From: Bacteroidota bacterium
GTDB lineage: Bacteria; Bacteroidota; Bacteroidia; NS11-12g; UBA955
NCBI GenBank assembly: GCA_963169345.1
Contig: CAUJCT010000048.1
Span: 1 to 64,000 of the forward strand
Direction of reading: 5' to 3'
DNA: 64,000 nucleotides
Shown here: positions 30,547 through 39,871 of the stretch, in pieces
Position numbering within the stretch: position 1 is the stretch's first letter
Layout: each line of letters starts with the position of its first letter
Made by a program: the position numbers and the translations under genes
The notes under the pieces: generated by a model
Databases searched by the model: none
Seen by the model: the letters and a program-made list of their open reading frames with translations, nothing else
Told to the model about the DNA's origin: nothing

Positions 30547-31137
30547 TCAATTAGTACTCAATTCTTCTGTTTTGCTGCTATTGCGCTTTAATATAAATGC
30601 AGCAATTAATGAAATAAGTAAACCTACCGGTAATATTTCAAGATAAGTTGCCAATATCCTGTACCAGGCATTGTTTTTATACATAACGCCCTGTTCCTGC
30701 ATTTCCTTCAAAGTTTTATCAATTTCAATCTGAGGAGCACCACTTTCTTGCATCTTCTTGATACAGGCTGCTGTGTATTTCTCGAAAAAATCTGGGATGA
30801 AAAACTGAAATTCTATCATCCAGGTAATGACATAAATTGTCGAAGCAATGAGTGAAATTAATGCCCCAATCTGAAATGCCTTACCAAATGATATAATTCC
30901 ATTGTTCTCATTGTTTCTAAATTTAATAATTGCAACAAAAATGAATGAAAAGGCTAATATCATGGTTGCGAAACCAAGAATCATCCCTATATCCATCATC
31001 TGATCCATAGAAATTGCCGCACTGAAAAACATCCAGATACTGCATAAAAAACCTGAAAGCAGGCCGTAAACGAGAATAAGTTTTTTCATAAAAAATAAAT
31101 TTGATTGGCGCAAAAATGATTCAAATCCCAGTTTCAA
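30547..31137 (-). CDS. DUF4199-like membrane protein (real start probably MKKLILVYG at about 31091)
   Basis: four hydrophobic segments; SFGKAFQIGALISLIASTIYVITWMIEFQF...FFEKYTAACIKKMQESG. Confidence 0.65.
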   Translation of the reverse strand: MKLGFESFLRQSNLFFMKKLILVYGLLSGFLCSIWMFFSAAISMDQMMDIGMILGFATMILAFSFIFVAIIKFRNNENNGIISFGKAFQIGALISLIASTIYVITWMIEFQFFIPDFFEKYTAACIKKMQESGAPQIEIDKTLKEMQEQGVMYKNNAWYRILATYLEILPVGLLISLIAAFILKRNSSKTEELSTN

Positions 31138-31142
31138 ATATC

Positions 31143-31190
31143 ATACTTAAGTAGGAAATTATGTAATTTTTCTGAATCCTACTTTAGTAT
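31143..31190. promoter_or_regulatory. 14-bp-arm inverted repeat (1 mismatch) between the LuxR-type regulator and the DUF4199-like gene
   Basis: ATACTTAAGTAGGA (31143-31156) vs TCCTACTTTAGTAT (31177-31190), 20-bp spacer. Confidence 0.6.
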
Positions 31191-31669
31191 TATGGTATGA
31201 TTTTCAAATATTTACCTCTTTCAACTGCTTGAGTCCTTCTTTTGACATCCAGTTTTTCAAATAAATTGGATGCATGACTTTTTATAGTTGGTACAGACAA
31301 ATGCAACTTATCTGCTATTTCCTGATTACTTAATCCTAAAGACATAGAAGTTAATACTTCCAATTCTCTTTCTGTTAAACCACTTTCCAAAAAAGCACTT
31401 TCATTAAAAATAAATTCAGGGCCTTTCTCAACTATAACTTCTTTCTCAACAACTACTGTCTTAATTTGGGGTTTTGTCAATTTTGATGACAACCAGATAC
31501 CCAATACTGTGAAAACAACCGCGACTGCGCCTATCATCACTTCAATAGAATGACTGTAAAGTAGAAATTTAACTTCGAACCATTTTAAAAGAAACAGCAA
31601 TAGTGCCAAACTGGCTCCATAAATCAGAATATCACTGTATCGGCGAGTCATATTTGCAAATTTACCCAA
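31190..31669 (-). CDS. membrane-anchored LuxR-type HTH transcriptional regulator
   Basis: two N-terminal TM segments; LTERELEVLTSMSLGLSNQEIADKLHLSVPTIKSHASNLFEKLDVKRRTQAVE. Confidence 0.88.
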   Translation of the reverse strand: MGKFANMTRRYSDILIYGASLALLLFLLKWFEVKFLLYSHSIEVMIGAVAVVFTVLGIWLSSKLTKPQIKTVVVEKEVIVEKGPEFIFNESAFLESGLTERELEVLTSMSLGLSNQEIADKLHLSVPTIKSHASNLFEKLDVKRRTQAVERGKYLKIIP

Positions 31670-31732
31670 TAATATCTTAGTATTTTAACAATTTGTCATA
31701 AGCCTTATATTCCAATAATCCGAATATATAGC

Positions 31733-34700
31733 TCAATGAATGGTGTACAAACCTTTCAGCTCCTCTAGCGTTTCCTGAGCCCTGTTCATTCCGTCAACCG
31801 ACTTGACTATCAATATCACCGTTTTTGAACTCTGTTTCATTTCAAATCGCATAGGATTTGTTGCCACATATTGCATAATCTTCATAAATGCCGGGCTGTC
31901 GTAGAGCGCTGCTTTTTCATCTGCAGGAAAATATATCTTCATGATATTCTTCTCAAGTGAAATCTTCTCAAAACCCATCTGTTTGCCCATCCATTTTAAC
32001 CTGACAGATGACAATAAAACACTGACTTCCTTCGGATATCTTCCAAATCTATCTATTAATCGCTCACCAAATTCTTTAAGCTGATCATCGTTTTCGACTT
32101 TACCTAATTCTGTGTATAAACTCAATCGTTCAGGCATATTGCGAACATAATCGTCGGGAATTAACATATCCAAATCTGTATCCACCTGACAATCCCTGCT
32201 GCTCACATCTTCTTTGAAATCCGCAAACAAGTCTGCAAACTCATCATGTTTCAGTTCCCTGATTGCTTCATCCAGAATTTTATGATAAGTATCAAAACCA
32301 ATTTCGCTTATGAATCCGCTTTGCTCGCCCCCTAGCAAATTACCTGCACCTCTTATATCCAGGTCGCGCATTGCCACATGAAAACCTCCTCCCAAATCAC
32401 TGTATTCTTCGATAGTACTTAATCGTTTTTTTGCATCACCTGTCAATGAATTCAAAGGTGGTGACAACAGATAGCAATAGGCTTTTCTGTTACTCCGTCC
32501 CACCCTTCCGCGCATTTGGTGCAAATCACTCAAACCAAACATGTGAGCATTATTAATGATGATGGTATTGCAATTAGGAATATCCAAACCCGCTTCAATA
32601 ATGGTAGTAGCAATTAAAACATCGTAGTCACCTTCAATAAATCGCACCATTACATCTTCCAGCTCATGCCCTTCCATTTGTCCATGCGCCACAGCCACCT
32701 TTATCCCCGGAATCATCATTTCAAACATGGCCTGATAATCATAAATATCTTTAATTCTGTGATGTACAAAATAAGTTTGACCACCTCTGCTAAGTTCATG
32801 TGAAATGGCTTTATATATAATCTCCTTATTGAATGTATGTAGTTCTGTTTTTATTGGAAATCTGTTAGGAGGTGGCGTATTGATGACGGATAAATCACGC
32901 GCCCCCATCAAGGAAAAATGCAAAGTCCTTGGTATAGGCGTTGCAGTAAGAGTGAGGGTATCAACATTGACTCTTATCTCCTTTAACTTGTCTTTTACGC
33001 CAACTCCAAATTTTTGTTCTTCATCAATGATCAATAATCCCAGGTCTTTAAATTTTATATCTTTACCTACTATTCTGTGTGTTCCGATTAAAATATCCAC
33101 TTGACCTTCCTTCAATTTTGCTAAGGTCTTCTTCTGTTCTGCTGCTGATTTAAAACGGTTGATATAATCGACATTCACAGGGAGTCCTTTAAGTCTCTCC
33201 TTGAATGTTCTGTAATGCTGATGAGCAAGTATTGTAGTAGGAACTAGTACGGCCACCTGTTTACTATCTGCTACCGATTTAAATGCAGCACGAATAGCCA
33301 CTTCTGTTTTACCAAACCCAACATCCCCACATAATAACCTGTCCATTGGCTTCTCACTCTCCATGTCGCGCTTAATTTCCTCGGTAGCTTTCGCCTGGTC
33401 GGGTGTATCTTCATAGATAAATGAAGCTTCCAACTCAATTTGCATATAGCTATCCTGACTAAATGCAAAACCTGGCTGTGCCTTGCGTTTAGCATACAAC
33501 TTTATAAGTTCACGAGCAATGTCTTTGACTTTCTTCTTCGTAGATGCTTTTTGCTTCTCCCAAACACCTGAACCTAATTTATGAATTGTTGGCTCCGTGC
33601 CCTCTTTACCTGTAAACTTGGATATTTTATGAAGTGAATTGACATTTACAAATAGCAAATCCCCATCTCTATAGGCTATTTTTACAGATTCCTGAATGAC
33701 ACCATTGTTAATGTTTTTTTGCAGACCCAGAAATTTTCCTACACCGTGATCAATGTGTGTTACATAGTCTCCGGGCTGAAGTTCACTTAATTCTTTTAGC
33801 GTTAATGCAGTACTTTTGGTATAACCTCTCCTGTTAGTCTTGAATCTGTAATATCTTTCAAACAGTTGATGCTCGGTGTAACAAGCCATCTTTAAATCAT
33901 TATCCAAAAAACCTTCTGCTAAACCATGATAGATAGGAACAATATTGATTTGCTTTTGTCTGTCCTGAATAATTGAGATAAGACGTTCAATCTGTTTGCC
34001 AGTATCGCTGAAAACCAGGTTCATGATACCGCTTAATTCATTGCCCTGCAAATGATTCATGAGCATCTCAATGTTTTTCTGAAACAAAGGCTGTGGCACA
34101 GTATTGAACTTGTAAATTTTACCGGATTTGAATGCCTGCATCGCCCCAATTTCAATAATTGAACGACTGTCCGAAATTAAATCCCTTAAATCTTTTGGTG
34201 AAAGCCAAATATTCTCAGGGTCTTTCCCTTCATCCTTTAACTTTTCCCATTGTTTGACCAGATATTGAAACTGATCTTCGAAATGACGCAAAACAACAAT
34301 GGCAGATTCATCAAAATATTTAAATAGCGCGACTTTTTCCCCTGCTATTCCGGCACTTTGAATGTTAGGAACAATACTTAAATGATTGATTCGGGCAACA
34401 GACAACTGACTGTCAATCTCGAATGTTCTTATGCTTTCAATCTCGTTGCCATCCAGTTCAATTCGATATGGTTTTTCATTGCTGAAAGAATAAATATCAA
34501 CTATGCCCCCACGAATGGCGTATTGACCCGGTTCATATACAAAGTCTTCCCGTTCAAATTCATTTTCATCGAGAAAATCTCCCAGGAATTCAAGATCGAG
34601 TTTTTCTCCAATTCTAATTTCAAATGAGTTCTTTTTTAGTTTTTCATCGCTAATAACTTTTTCGATGATGCTTTCAGGTGTTGCCACAACGATGTGTGGA

Positions 34701-35053
34701 GCATCCGATTTTTGCAATCTGGTAATCACTTCTGCTCTCGACTGAATTGCATCATTATCAATCTCTTCATACTCGAAAGGCCTTTTAAAACTTTCAGGTA
34801 AGAGCAAGACTTCATTTTCAGTTAACAGGTTGGAAAGGTCGCTTTTGAGAAACTCCGCTTCCTCGCTGTCAGGAACAAGGATCAGAATATCAGATTGCTT
34901 TTGTACGAAAATAGAGGCAATTGCCATTGCTACTGAAGAGCCAGCCAGACCTTCAAATCGGGCAATATGTCGGCCTGATTCCCGGAGATTATCCAGGAAT
35001 TCCTTAACTTGGGTATGTCTGCCGAAAGATTCGACAAGTTCCTTAACCTTCAC
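31733..35053 (-). CDS. mfd: transcription-repair coupling factor
   Basis: LQPGDYVTHIDHGVGKFLGL; MDRLLCGDVGFGKTEVAIRAAFK; IIDEEQKFGVGVKDKLKE; HQMRGRVGRSNRKAYCYLL. Confidence 0.98.
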   Translation of the reverse strand: MKVKELVESFGRHTQVKEFLDNLRESGRHIARFEGLAGSSVAMAIASIFVQKQSDILILVPDSEEAEFLKSDLSNLLTENEVLLLPESFKRPFEYEEIDNDAIQSRAEVITRLQKSDAPHIVVATPESIIEKVISDEKLKKNSFEIRIGEKLDLEFLGDFLDENEFEREDFVYEPGQYAIRGGIVDIYSFSNEKPYRIELDGNEIESIRTFEIDSQLSVARINHLSIVPNIQSAGIAGEKVALFKYFDESAIVVLRHFEDQFQYLVKQWEKLKDEGKDPENIWLSPKDLRDLISDSRSIIEIGAMQAFKSGKIYKFNTVPQPLFQKNIEMLMNHLQGNELSGIMNLVFSDTGKQIERLISIIQDRQKQINIVPIYHGLAEGFLDNDLKMACYTEHQLFERYYRFKTNRRGYTKSTALTLKELSELQPGDYVTHIDHGVGKFLGLQKNINNGVIQESVKIAYRDGDLLFVNVNSLHKISKFTGKEGTEPTIHKLGSGVWEKQKASTKKKVKDIARELIKLYAKRKAQPGFAFSQDSYMQIELEASFIYEDTPDQAKATEEIKRDMESEKPMDRLLCGDVGFGKTEVAIRAAFKSVADSKQVAVLVPTTILAHQHYRTFKERLKGLPVNVDYINRFKSAAEQKKTLAKLKEGQVDILIGTHRIVGKDIKFKDLGLLIIDEEQKFGVGVKDKLKEIRVNVDTLTLTATPIPRTLHFSLMGARDLSVINTPPPNRFPIKTELHTFNKEIIYKAISHELSRGGQTYFVHHRIKDIYDYQAMFEMMIPGIKVAVAHGQMEGHELEDVMVRFIEGDYDVLIATTIIEAGLDIPNCNTIIINNAHMFGLSDLHQMRGRVGRSNRKAYCYLLSPPLNSLTGDAKKRLSTIEEYSDLGGGFHVAMRDLDIRGAGNLLGGEQSGFISEIGFDTYHKILDEAIRELKHDEFADLFADFKEDVSSRDCQVDTDLDMLIPDDYVRNMPERLSLYTELGKVENDDQLKEFGERLIDRFGRYPKEVSVLLSSVRLKWMGKQMGFEKISLEKNIMKIYFPADEKAALYDSPAFMKIMQYVATNPMRFEMKQSSKTVILIVKSVDGMNRAQETLEELKGLYTIH

Positions 35054-35191
35054 AAATCCCGACTGCTAAATATTGGAGGTGCGAAGGTAGTATAAAACTT
35101 TAAAAGTAAATTGTCAAGATACGTTTTGTGAACAGGAATTAATTTTTATTGAAAACAGCAGTTTTTTTTATAAAGGATGAAGAGAGTTTCA

Positions 35192-35244
35192 GAATTATTT
35201 TAATTTCCAACACCCTGGCAGGGTATTTTAAATTAAAATAATTC
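35192..35244. repeat. single palindromic element with perfect 15-bp outer inverted repeat
   Basis: GAATTATTTTAATTT-ccaac-ACCCTGGCAGGGT(35212-35224)-atttt-AAATTAAAATAATTC. Confidence 0.95.
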
Positions 35245-35290
35245 ATCCATTCCCCCGTTTACCTTATTTCAACATTCAGTATTTAACTCT

Positions 35291-36409
35291 ATGAAATCTA
35301 AATTCCTGACACTTATTCTAACCCTTTGTCTGTCACAAACATTTGGACAGAACACTAACAAAAACAACGTAGTTCAATTGGCACTGCTACTCGATGTCAG
35401 CAGCAGTATGGATGGTTTAATCAATCAGGCTAAATCTGAACTCTGGAACATCGTTATTGAAGTTTCTAAAGCCAGTAAAAATGGTCAGGCCAGCAGTCTT
35501 GAAATCGCTCTGTTCGAATATGGTCGCAGCACTAACGACCGAAACAAAGGATACATAAAGAAACATCTGGATTATACCAATAATCTTGACACAATCTCGA
35601 AAGTGCTGTTCAGCCTTACCACCAATGGCGGTGATGAGTATTGCGGAATGGTTATTGACGATGCTTTAAAACAATTGCAGTGGCGCGAAAATGACTCGAT
35701 TTATAAAGTCATTTTCATAGCAGGCAACGAACCATTTAATCAAGGAACGGTTAACTATTCAGGACCTTGTCAACAGGGTGCTGAAAAAGGGATTTTTATT
35801 AATACCATCCATTGCGGTGATTCATTGACCGGTGTTAGAACCTTTTGGAAACACGGTGCAGAACTGGGAAAAGGTGAGTACTTTTTTATCAATTCTAATC
35901 TGGTTAAAACTGATATTGCCACTCCCTATGACAGCCTGATAAATATATATGGCGACAGTTTAAACAACACTTACTGGAATTACGGTAGCTATGGAACAAC
36001 CGCTAAAGCCATGCAATTAGAAGAAGATACAAAAGCCAAATCTTATAGCAAGACCGGAAATGTTAAAAGGCAAATAGCCAAATCAAAAGGCAATGTTTAC
36101 AAAAATGATAAATGGGATGTTGTTGATGCTAATTTATCAGACTCATTCTGGTTAATGAAAACTGACGAGAAAGCACTACCGGTTTACTTGCAAGGAAAAT
36201 CTTTAACCGAAAAGAAATTAATTATTGATAGTCTTTCTAAAGAAAGAGTCCGTTTAAGCAACACAATTGGTGAACTCGGTAAAAAAAGAGATGAATACAT
36301 CAAAACCAATACAACAACTGACAGTAAAGAAAAAACTCTTGGTGATGCTTTGATTGAAGTGATAAGAAGACAAGCAGGTAAAAAAGGATTTGTATTTAAA
36401 GAAGGTTGA
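35291..36409 (+). CDS. secreted VWA-domain protein
   Basis: signal peptide; MIDAS motif LLLDVSSSMDGLINQAKSEL. Confidence 0.85.
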   Translation: MKSKFLTLILTLCLSQTFGQNTNKNNVVQLALLLDVSSSMDGLINQAKSELWNIVIEVSKASKNGQASSLEIALFEYGRSTNDRNKGYIKKHLDYTNNLDTISKVLFSLTTNGGDEYCGMVIDDALKQLQWRENDSIYKVIFIAGNEPFNQGTVNYSGPCQQGAEKGIFINTIHCGDSLTGVRTFWKHGAELGKGEYFFINSNLVKTDIATPYDSLINIYGDSLNNTYWNYGSYGTTAKAMQLEEDTKAKSYSKTGNVKRQIAKSKGNVYKNDKWDVVDANLSDSFWLMKTDEKALPVYLQGKSLTEKKLIIDSLSKERVRLSNTIGELGKKRDEYIKTNTTTDSKEKTLGDALIEVIRRQAGKKGFVFKEG

Positions 36410-36419
36410 TGTAATTTTG
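36389..36419 (+). promoter_or_regulatory. Bacteroidota-type promoter TTTG-N19-TAATTTTG inside the VWA gene 3' end
   Basis: TTTG 36389-36392, 19-nt spacer, TAATTTTG 36412-36419; ATG of next gene at 36425. Confidence 0.6.
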
Positions 36420-36424
36420 CTTTG

Positions 36425-37528
36425 ATGCAAAGATTATTTCGTCTTATTTTCATTTTTATACCCCTTCTCCTTAAAGCAAATGACGGTAGTTTTTATGTCA
36501 ATGGGAATCACCTCATACCCATGAATGAAACGCGCATCAGTATCAAAAAAGAGATTCTTAATATAAAACTTATAGATGACCATTTCTTCATAGAGGTTAA
36601 TTATGAATTTTACAATCCGGATAATTTACGAATACTTGAAATTGGATTTGAAGCCGAAAGTCCGGAAGGTGATGTAAACCGCGAAATTCCTGATAATAAA
36701 AGGCACCCTTATATTTTCAATTTCACAGTTTCTGTTAATGACACAGACACAAAATACAATACCACTATAGTCAACCGTGATGACTATTATAAAAACGGTA
36801 TTTATAAAAAAATGGACTTGAAGAACATCAATTATGAAGATGATCCTGATTTTTATCATCGTTACGTCTACCACTTCAAAGCCAAATTTAGAAAAGGGAT
36901 AAACACATTAAGACACACTTATCAAATAATAGCATCCACTTCGGTTATCGATAAATACTCATTGATGTATGTTCTGACAACAGCTATGCGCTGGGCAAAC
37001 AAACAAATTGATGATTTTACACTCAATATTGACCTGGGCAATTCGCAAACAACCTTAATTCAAAACAGTTTTTTTAATTCTGTCAGCGAATGGACTTTCA
37101 AAGGAAATGGCACAGCTTATGACACCTGCCACTATTTTCAATCTGATGAATATTTGAATAAATGTGAATTTAACATTCTGAGTGGAGCTCTCTATTTCCA
37201 TGCTTTAAACTTTAAAACTAAAGGCGAACTAAATCTCTCAATTCCTCATTCCATTTATTACAACAACTTTTCGCAAAACCACAACTTTGATTATTCAACA
37301 AATTGGTTACCGCTTGATATGAATTTAGACTCTTTTTCATCGGCAGACAGCATTTCCTTAAAAATTCTGAAAAACTGGCCCTATGCCAGAAGAGGCTACA
37401 TTTTTAAGTCTCAAACTCTTCAAAGCTATTTTGAGAAAATGCCATGGTATGTGCGGGATCCTGAATACAAAGCTGAACTTTCAAATCTGAGTGCTGAAGA
37501 AAAGAAATGGCTAAAAAGTCTTAAGTAA
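36425..37528 (+). CDS. secreted YARHG-domain protein
   Basis: C-terminal LKNWPYARRGYIFKSQTLQSYFEKMPWYVRDPEYKAELSNLSAEEKKWLKSLK. Confidence 0.7.
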   Translation: MQRLFRLIFIFIPLLLKANDGSFYVNGNHLIPMNETRISIKKEILNIKLIDDHFFIEVNYEFYNPDNLRILEIGFEAESPEGDVNREIPDNKRHPYIFNFTVSVNDTDTKYNTTIVNRDDYYKNGIYKKMDLKNINYEDDPDFYHRYVYHFKAKFRKGINTLRHTYQIIASTSVIDKYSLMYVLTTAMRWANKQIDDFTLNIDLGNSQTTLIQNSFFNSVSEWTFKGNGTAYDTCHYFQSDEYLNKCEFNILSGALYFHALNFKTKGELNLSIPHSIYYNNFSQNHNFDYSTNWLPLDMNLDSFSSADSISLKILKNWPYARRGYIFKSQTLQSYFEKMPWYVRDPEYKAELSNLSAEEKKWLKSLK

Positions 37529-37631
37529 AACCACCGTAAACTCAATGGTTCGGTTTAGGCTTTAAACCACTCTGCATCAGGCTTCCTGTCTTTTTCTCGA
37601 CAAATTCCCAAATTCAATGTACTTTTGCGCC

Positions 37632-39608
37632 GTGAATTTCAATCGCAGAAACCTTAGCAACGAAGAACTGTTAAGTATCTACAAAGAATTACTGTATCCT
37701 CGTATTATTGAGGAAAAAATGCTTATCCTGCTGCGTCAGGGTAAAATTGGCAAATGGTTCAGTGGTATTGGTCAGGAAGCAATATCTGTAGGCGCTACCC
37801 TTGCTCTCGAGCATGACGAATATATTTTGCCCTTACACAGAAATCTGGGCGTCTTCACTTCACGTAAAATTCCGTTTAAAAAACTCTTTGCTCAATGGCA
37901 AGGTAAAAAAAGTGGTTTTACAAAAGGACGCGACCGTAGTTTCCACTTTGGTGCCAACGAATACCATATTGTCGGCATGATATCTCATCTGGGTGCAATG
38001 TTGGGTGTTGCAAATGGCATTTCTACAGCACATCTGCTGAACAATGACAAGAAAATTTCTTTAGTTTTCAGCGGAGATGGTGGTACAAGCGAAGGTGATT
38101 TCCACGAAGCTATGAATGTGGCAGCTGTTTGGAGTTTGCCGGTCATTTTCTTAATCGAAAACAATGGTTACGGACTTAGCACGCCAAGTAATGAGCAATT
38201 CCGATGCAAGCAATTTATAGATAAGGGCATTGGTTACGGTATGGAAGCCTATCAGGTTGATGGCAATAATATACTTGAAGTGTATCATAAGGTGAATGAA
38301 CTCGCTTCAAGTATGCGCAATGCACCAAGACCAATTTTGCTTGAATGTATGACCTTCCGTATGCGCGGGCATGAAGAAGCCAGCGGTACTAAATATGTCC
38401 CTCAGGAACTTTTTGATGAATGGGGCAAGAAAGATCCAATTTCTAATTTCGAGAAGTTCTTATTTGAAGAAGGCATTCTGAATGAAGCTGTCAAACAGCA
38501 GGTCTATGACGAATTAAAAGCCGGCATGGATGAAGATTTGGCCGAAGTGTTTGCAGAAGCTGAAATTACAGCTGATACTGAAGAAGAACTTAACGACGTT
38601 TATGCACCGCATACTCAAATTTTGACTGCTCCTTCAACGAACAACGTATCCAACAAACGATTGGTGGATGCTATTTCTGATGGATTGAGACAATCTATGG
38701 AAAAATATGACAACACGGTTGTAATGGGACAAGATGTCGCTGAATATGGAGGTGTTTTTAAAATTACCGAAAACTTCTATAAGATGTTTGGTAAAGCCCG
38801 TGTTCGCAACACCCCTATTACTGAATCATCAATTCTGGGAGCTGGCTATGGTCTGGCGATAAAAGGCTATAAGGCTATTGTAGAAATGCAGTTCTCCGAC
38901 TTTGTAAGTTGTGGTTTCAATCAAATAGTCAATAATCTGGCGAAAAGCCATTACCGCTGGGCTCAGGCTGCAGATGTAGTAGTGCGCATGCCTACTGGTG
39001 CCGGTGTTGGTGCGGGACCATTCCACAGTCAGAGTACAGAAGCATGGTTTTTTCATGTTCCGGGATTAAAGATTGTATATCCAAGTAATCCATACGATGC
39101 AAAAGGATTGTTGTGTGCTTCAATAGAAGACCCAAATCCTGTAATGTTTTTCGAACACAAAGCTTTATACAGAAGTATTGAAGCTCCGGTTCCTGATGAT
39201 TACTACACTTTGGAAATTGGAAAGGCAATTTCGGTACAATCAGGTGATGAATTAAGTATTATCACGTATGGTTGGGGTGTTCAATGGGCAATTGAAGCTT
39301 GTAAACATTTGGGAATAAGTGCAGAAATAATTGACTTGAGAACTTTACTTCCATGGGATAAAGACTCAGTAAAACAAGCTGTGGAGAAAACCGGGAAAGT
39401 ATTGGTATTACACGAAGATACTATGATTGGTGGTATTGGAGGTGAAATTGCAGCATGGATTGGCGAATATTGCTTCCAACATCTGGATGCACCTGTAAAA
39501 CGTGTGGCAAGTTTGGATACGCCTGTTCCTTTGGCAAAAGATCTAGAAGAAAACTTTCTTGCCAAGAAGCGTTTAAATGCTGCTTTGGAAGAGTTAAGAA
39601 ACTGGTAA
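37632..39608 (+). CDS. fused alpha/beta E1 component of 2-oxoacid dehydrogenase (likely GTG start at 37632)
   Basis: N-half E1alpha TPP motif SGDGGTSEGDFHEAMNVAAVWSLPVIFLIENNGYGLSTP; C-half E1beta VVMGQDVAEYGGVFKITENF...TPITESSILGAGYGLAIKG. Confidence 0.92.
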   Translation: MNFNRRNLSNEELLSIYKELLYPRIIEEKMLILLRQGKIGKWFSGIGQEAISVGATLALEHDEYILPLHRNLGVFTSRKIPFKKLFAQWQGKKSGFTKGRDRSFHFGANEYHIVGMISHLGAMLGVANGISTAHLLNNDKKISLVFSGDGGTSEGDFHEAMNVAAVWSLPVIFLIENNGYGLSTPSNEQFRCKQFIDKGIGYGMEAYQVDGNNILEVYHKVNELASSMRNAPRPILLECMTFRMRGHEEASGTKYVPQELFDEWGKKDPISNFEKFLFEEGILNEAVKQQVYDELKAGMDEDLAEVFAEAEITADTEEELNDVYAPHTQILTAPSTNNVSNKRLVDAISDGLRQSMEKYDNTVVMGQDVAEYGGVFKITENFYKMFGKARVRNTPITESSILGAGYGLAIKGYKAIVEMQFSDFVSCGFNQIVNNLAKSHYRWAQAADVVVRMPTGAGVGAGPFHSQSTEAWFFHVPGLKIVYPSNPYDAKGLLCASIEDPNPVMFFEHKALYRSIEAPVPDDYYTLEIGKAISVQSGDELSIITYGWGVQWAIEACKHLGISAEIIDLRTLLPWDKDSVKQAVEKTGKVLVLHEDTMIGGIGGEIAAWIGEYCFQHLDAPVKRVASLDTPVPLAKDLEENFLAKKRLNAALEELRNW

Positions 39609-39724
39609 CAGTAAAAAAAACATTTAGAGATTTAGAAAGAAATTTCCAAGTCCTTCTTATCGAATCTTACTTTATTTTTTTCGAAACAACGTGAATTCTT
39701 TTTAAAAGAAAATTTAAGACTTGC

Positions 39725-39780
39725 ATTTTTTTTAACTTCAAACACCCTGGCAGGGTGGAGTAAATTAAAAAAATTCAAAA
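39725..39780. repeat. single palindromic element
   Basis: tttttttaacttcaaacACCCTGGCAGGGT(39744-39756)ggagtaaattaaaaaaattc. Confidence 0.85.
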
Positions 39781-39871
39781 CCCTCCCAATTGGTCAGCCT
39801 ATTCCCTCTCCTGGCCATTCTGTATAATTGTGGAAATTCCTTAGCTTTTTTTTCCTATCTTCGCGCCTTAT

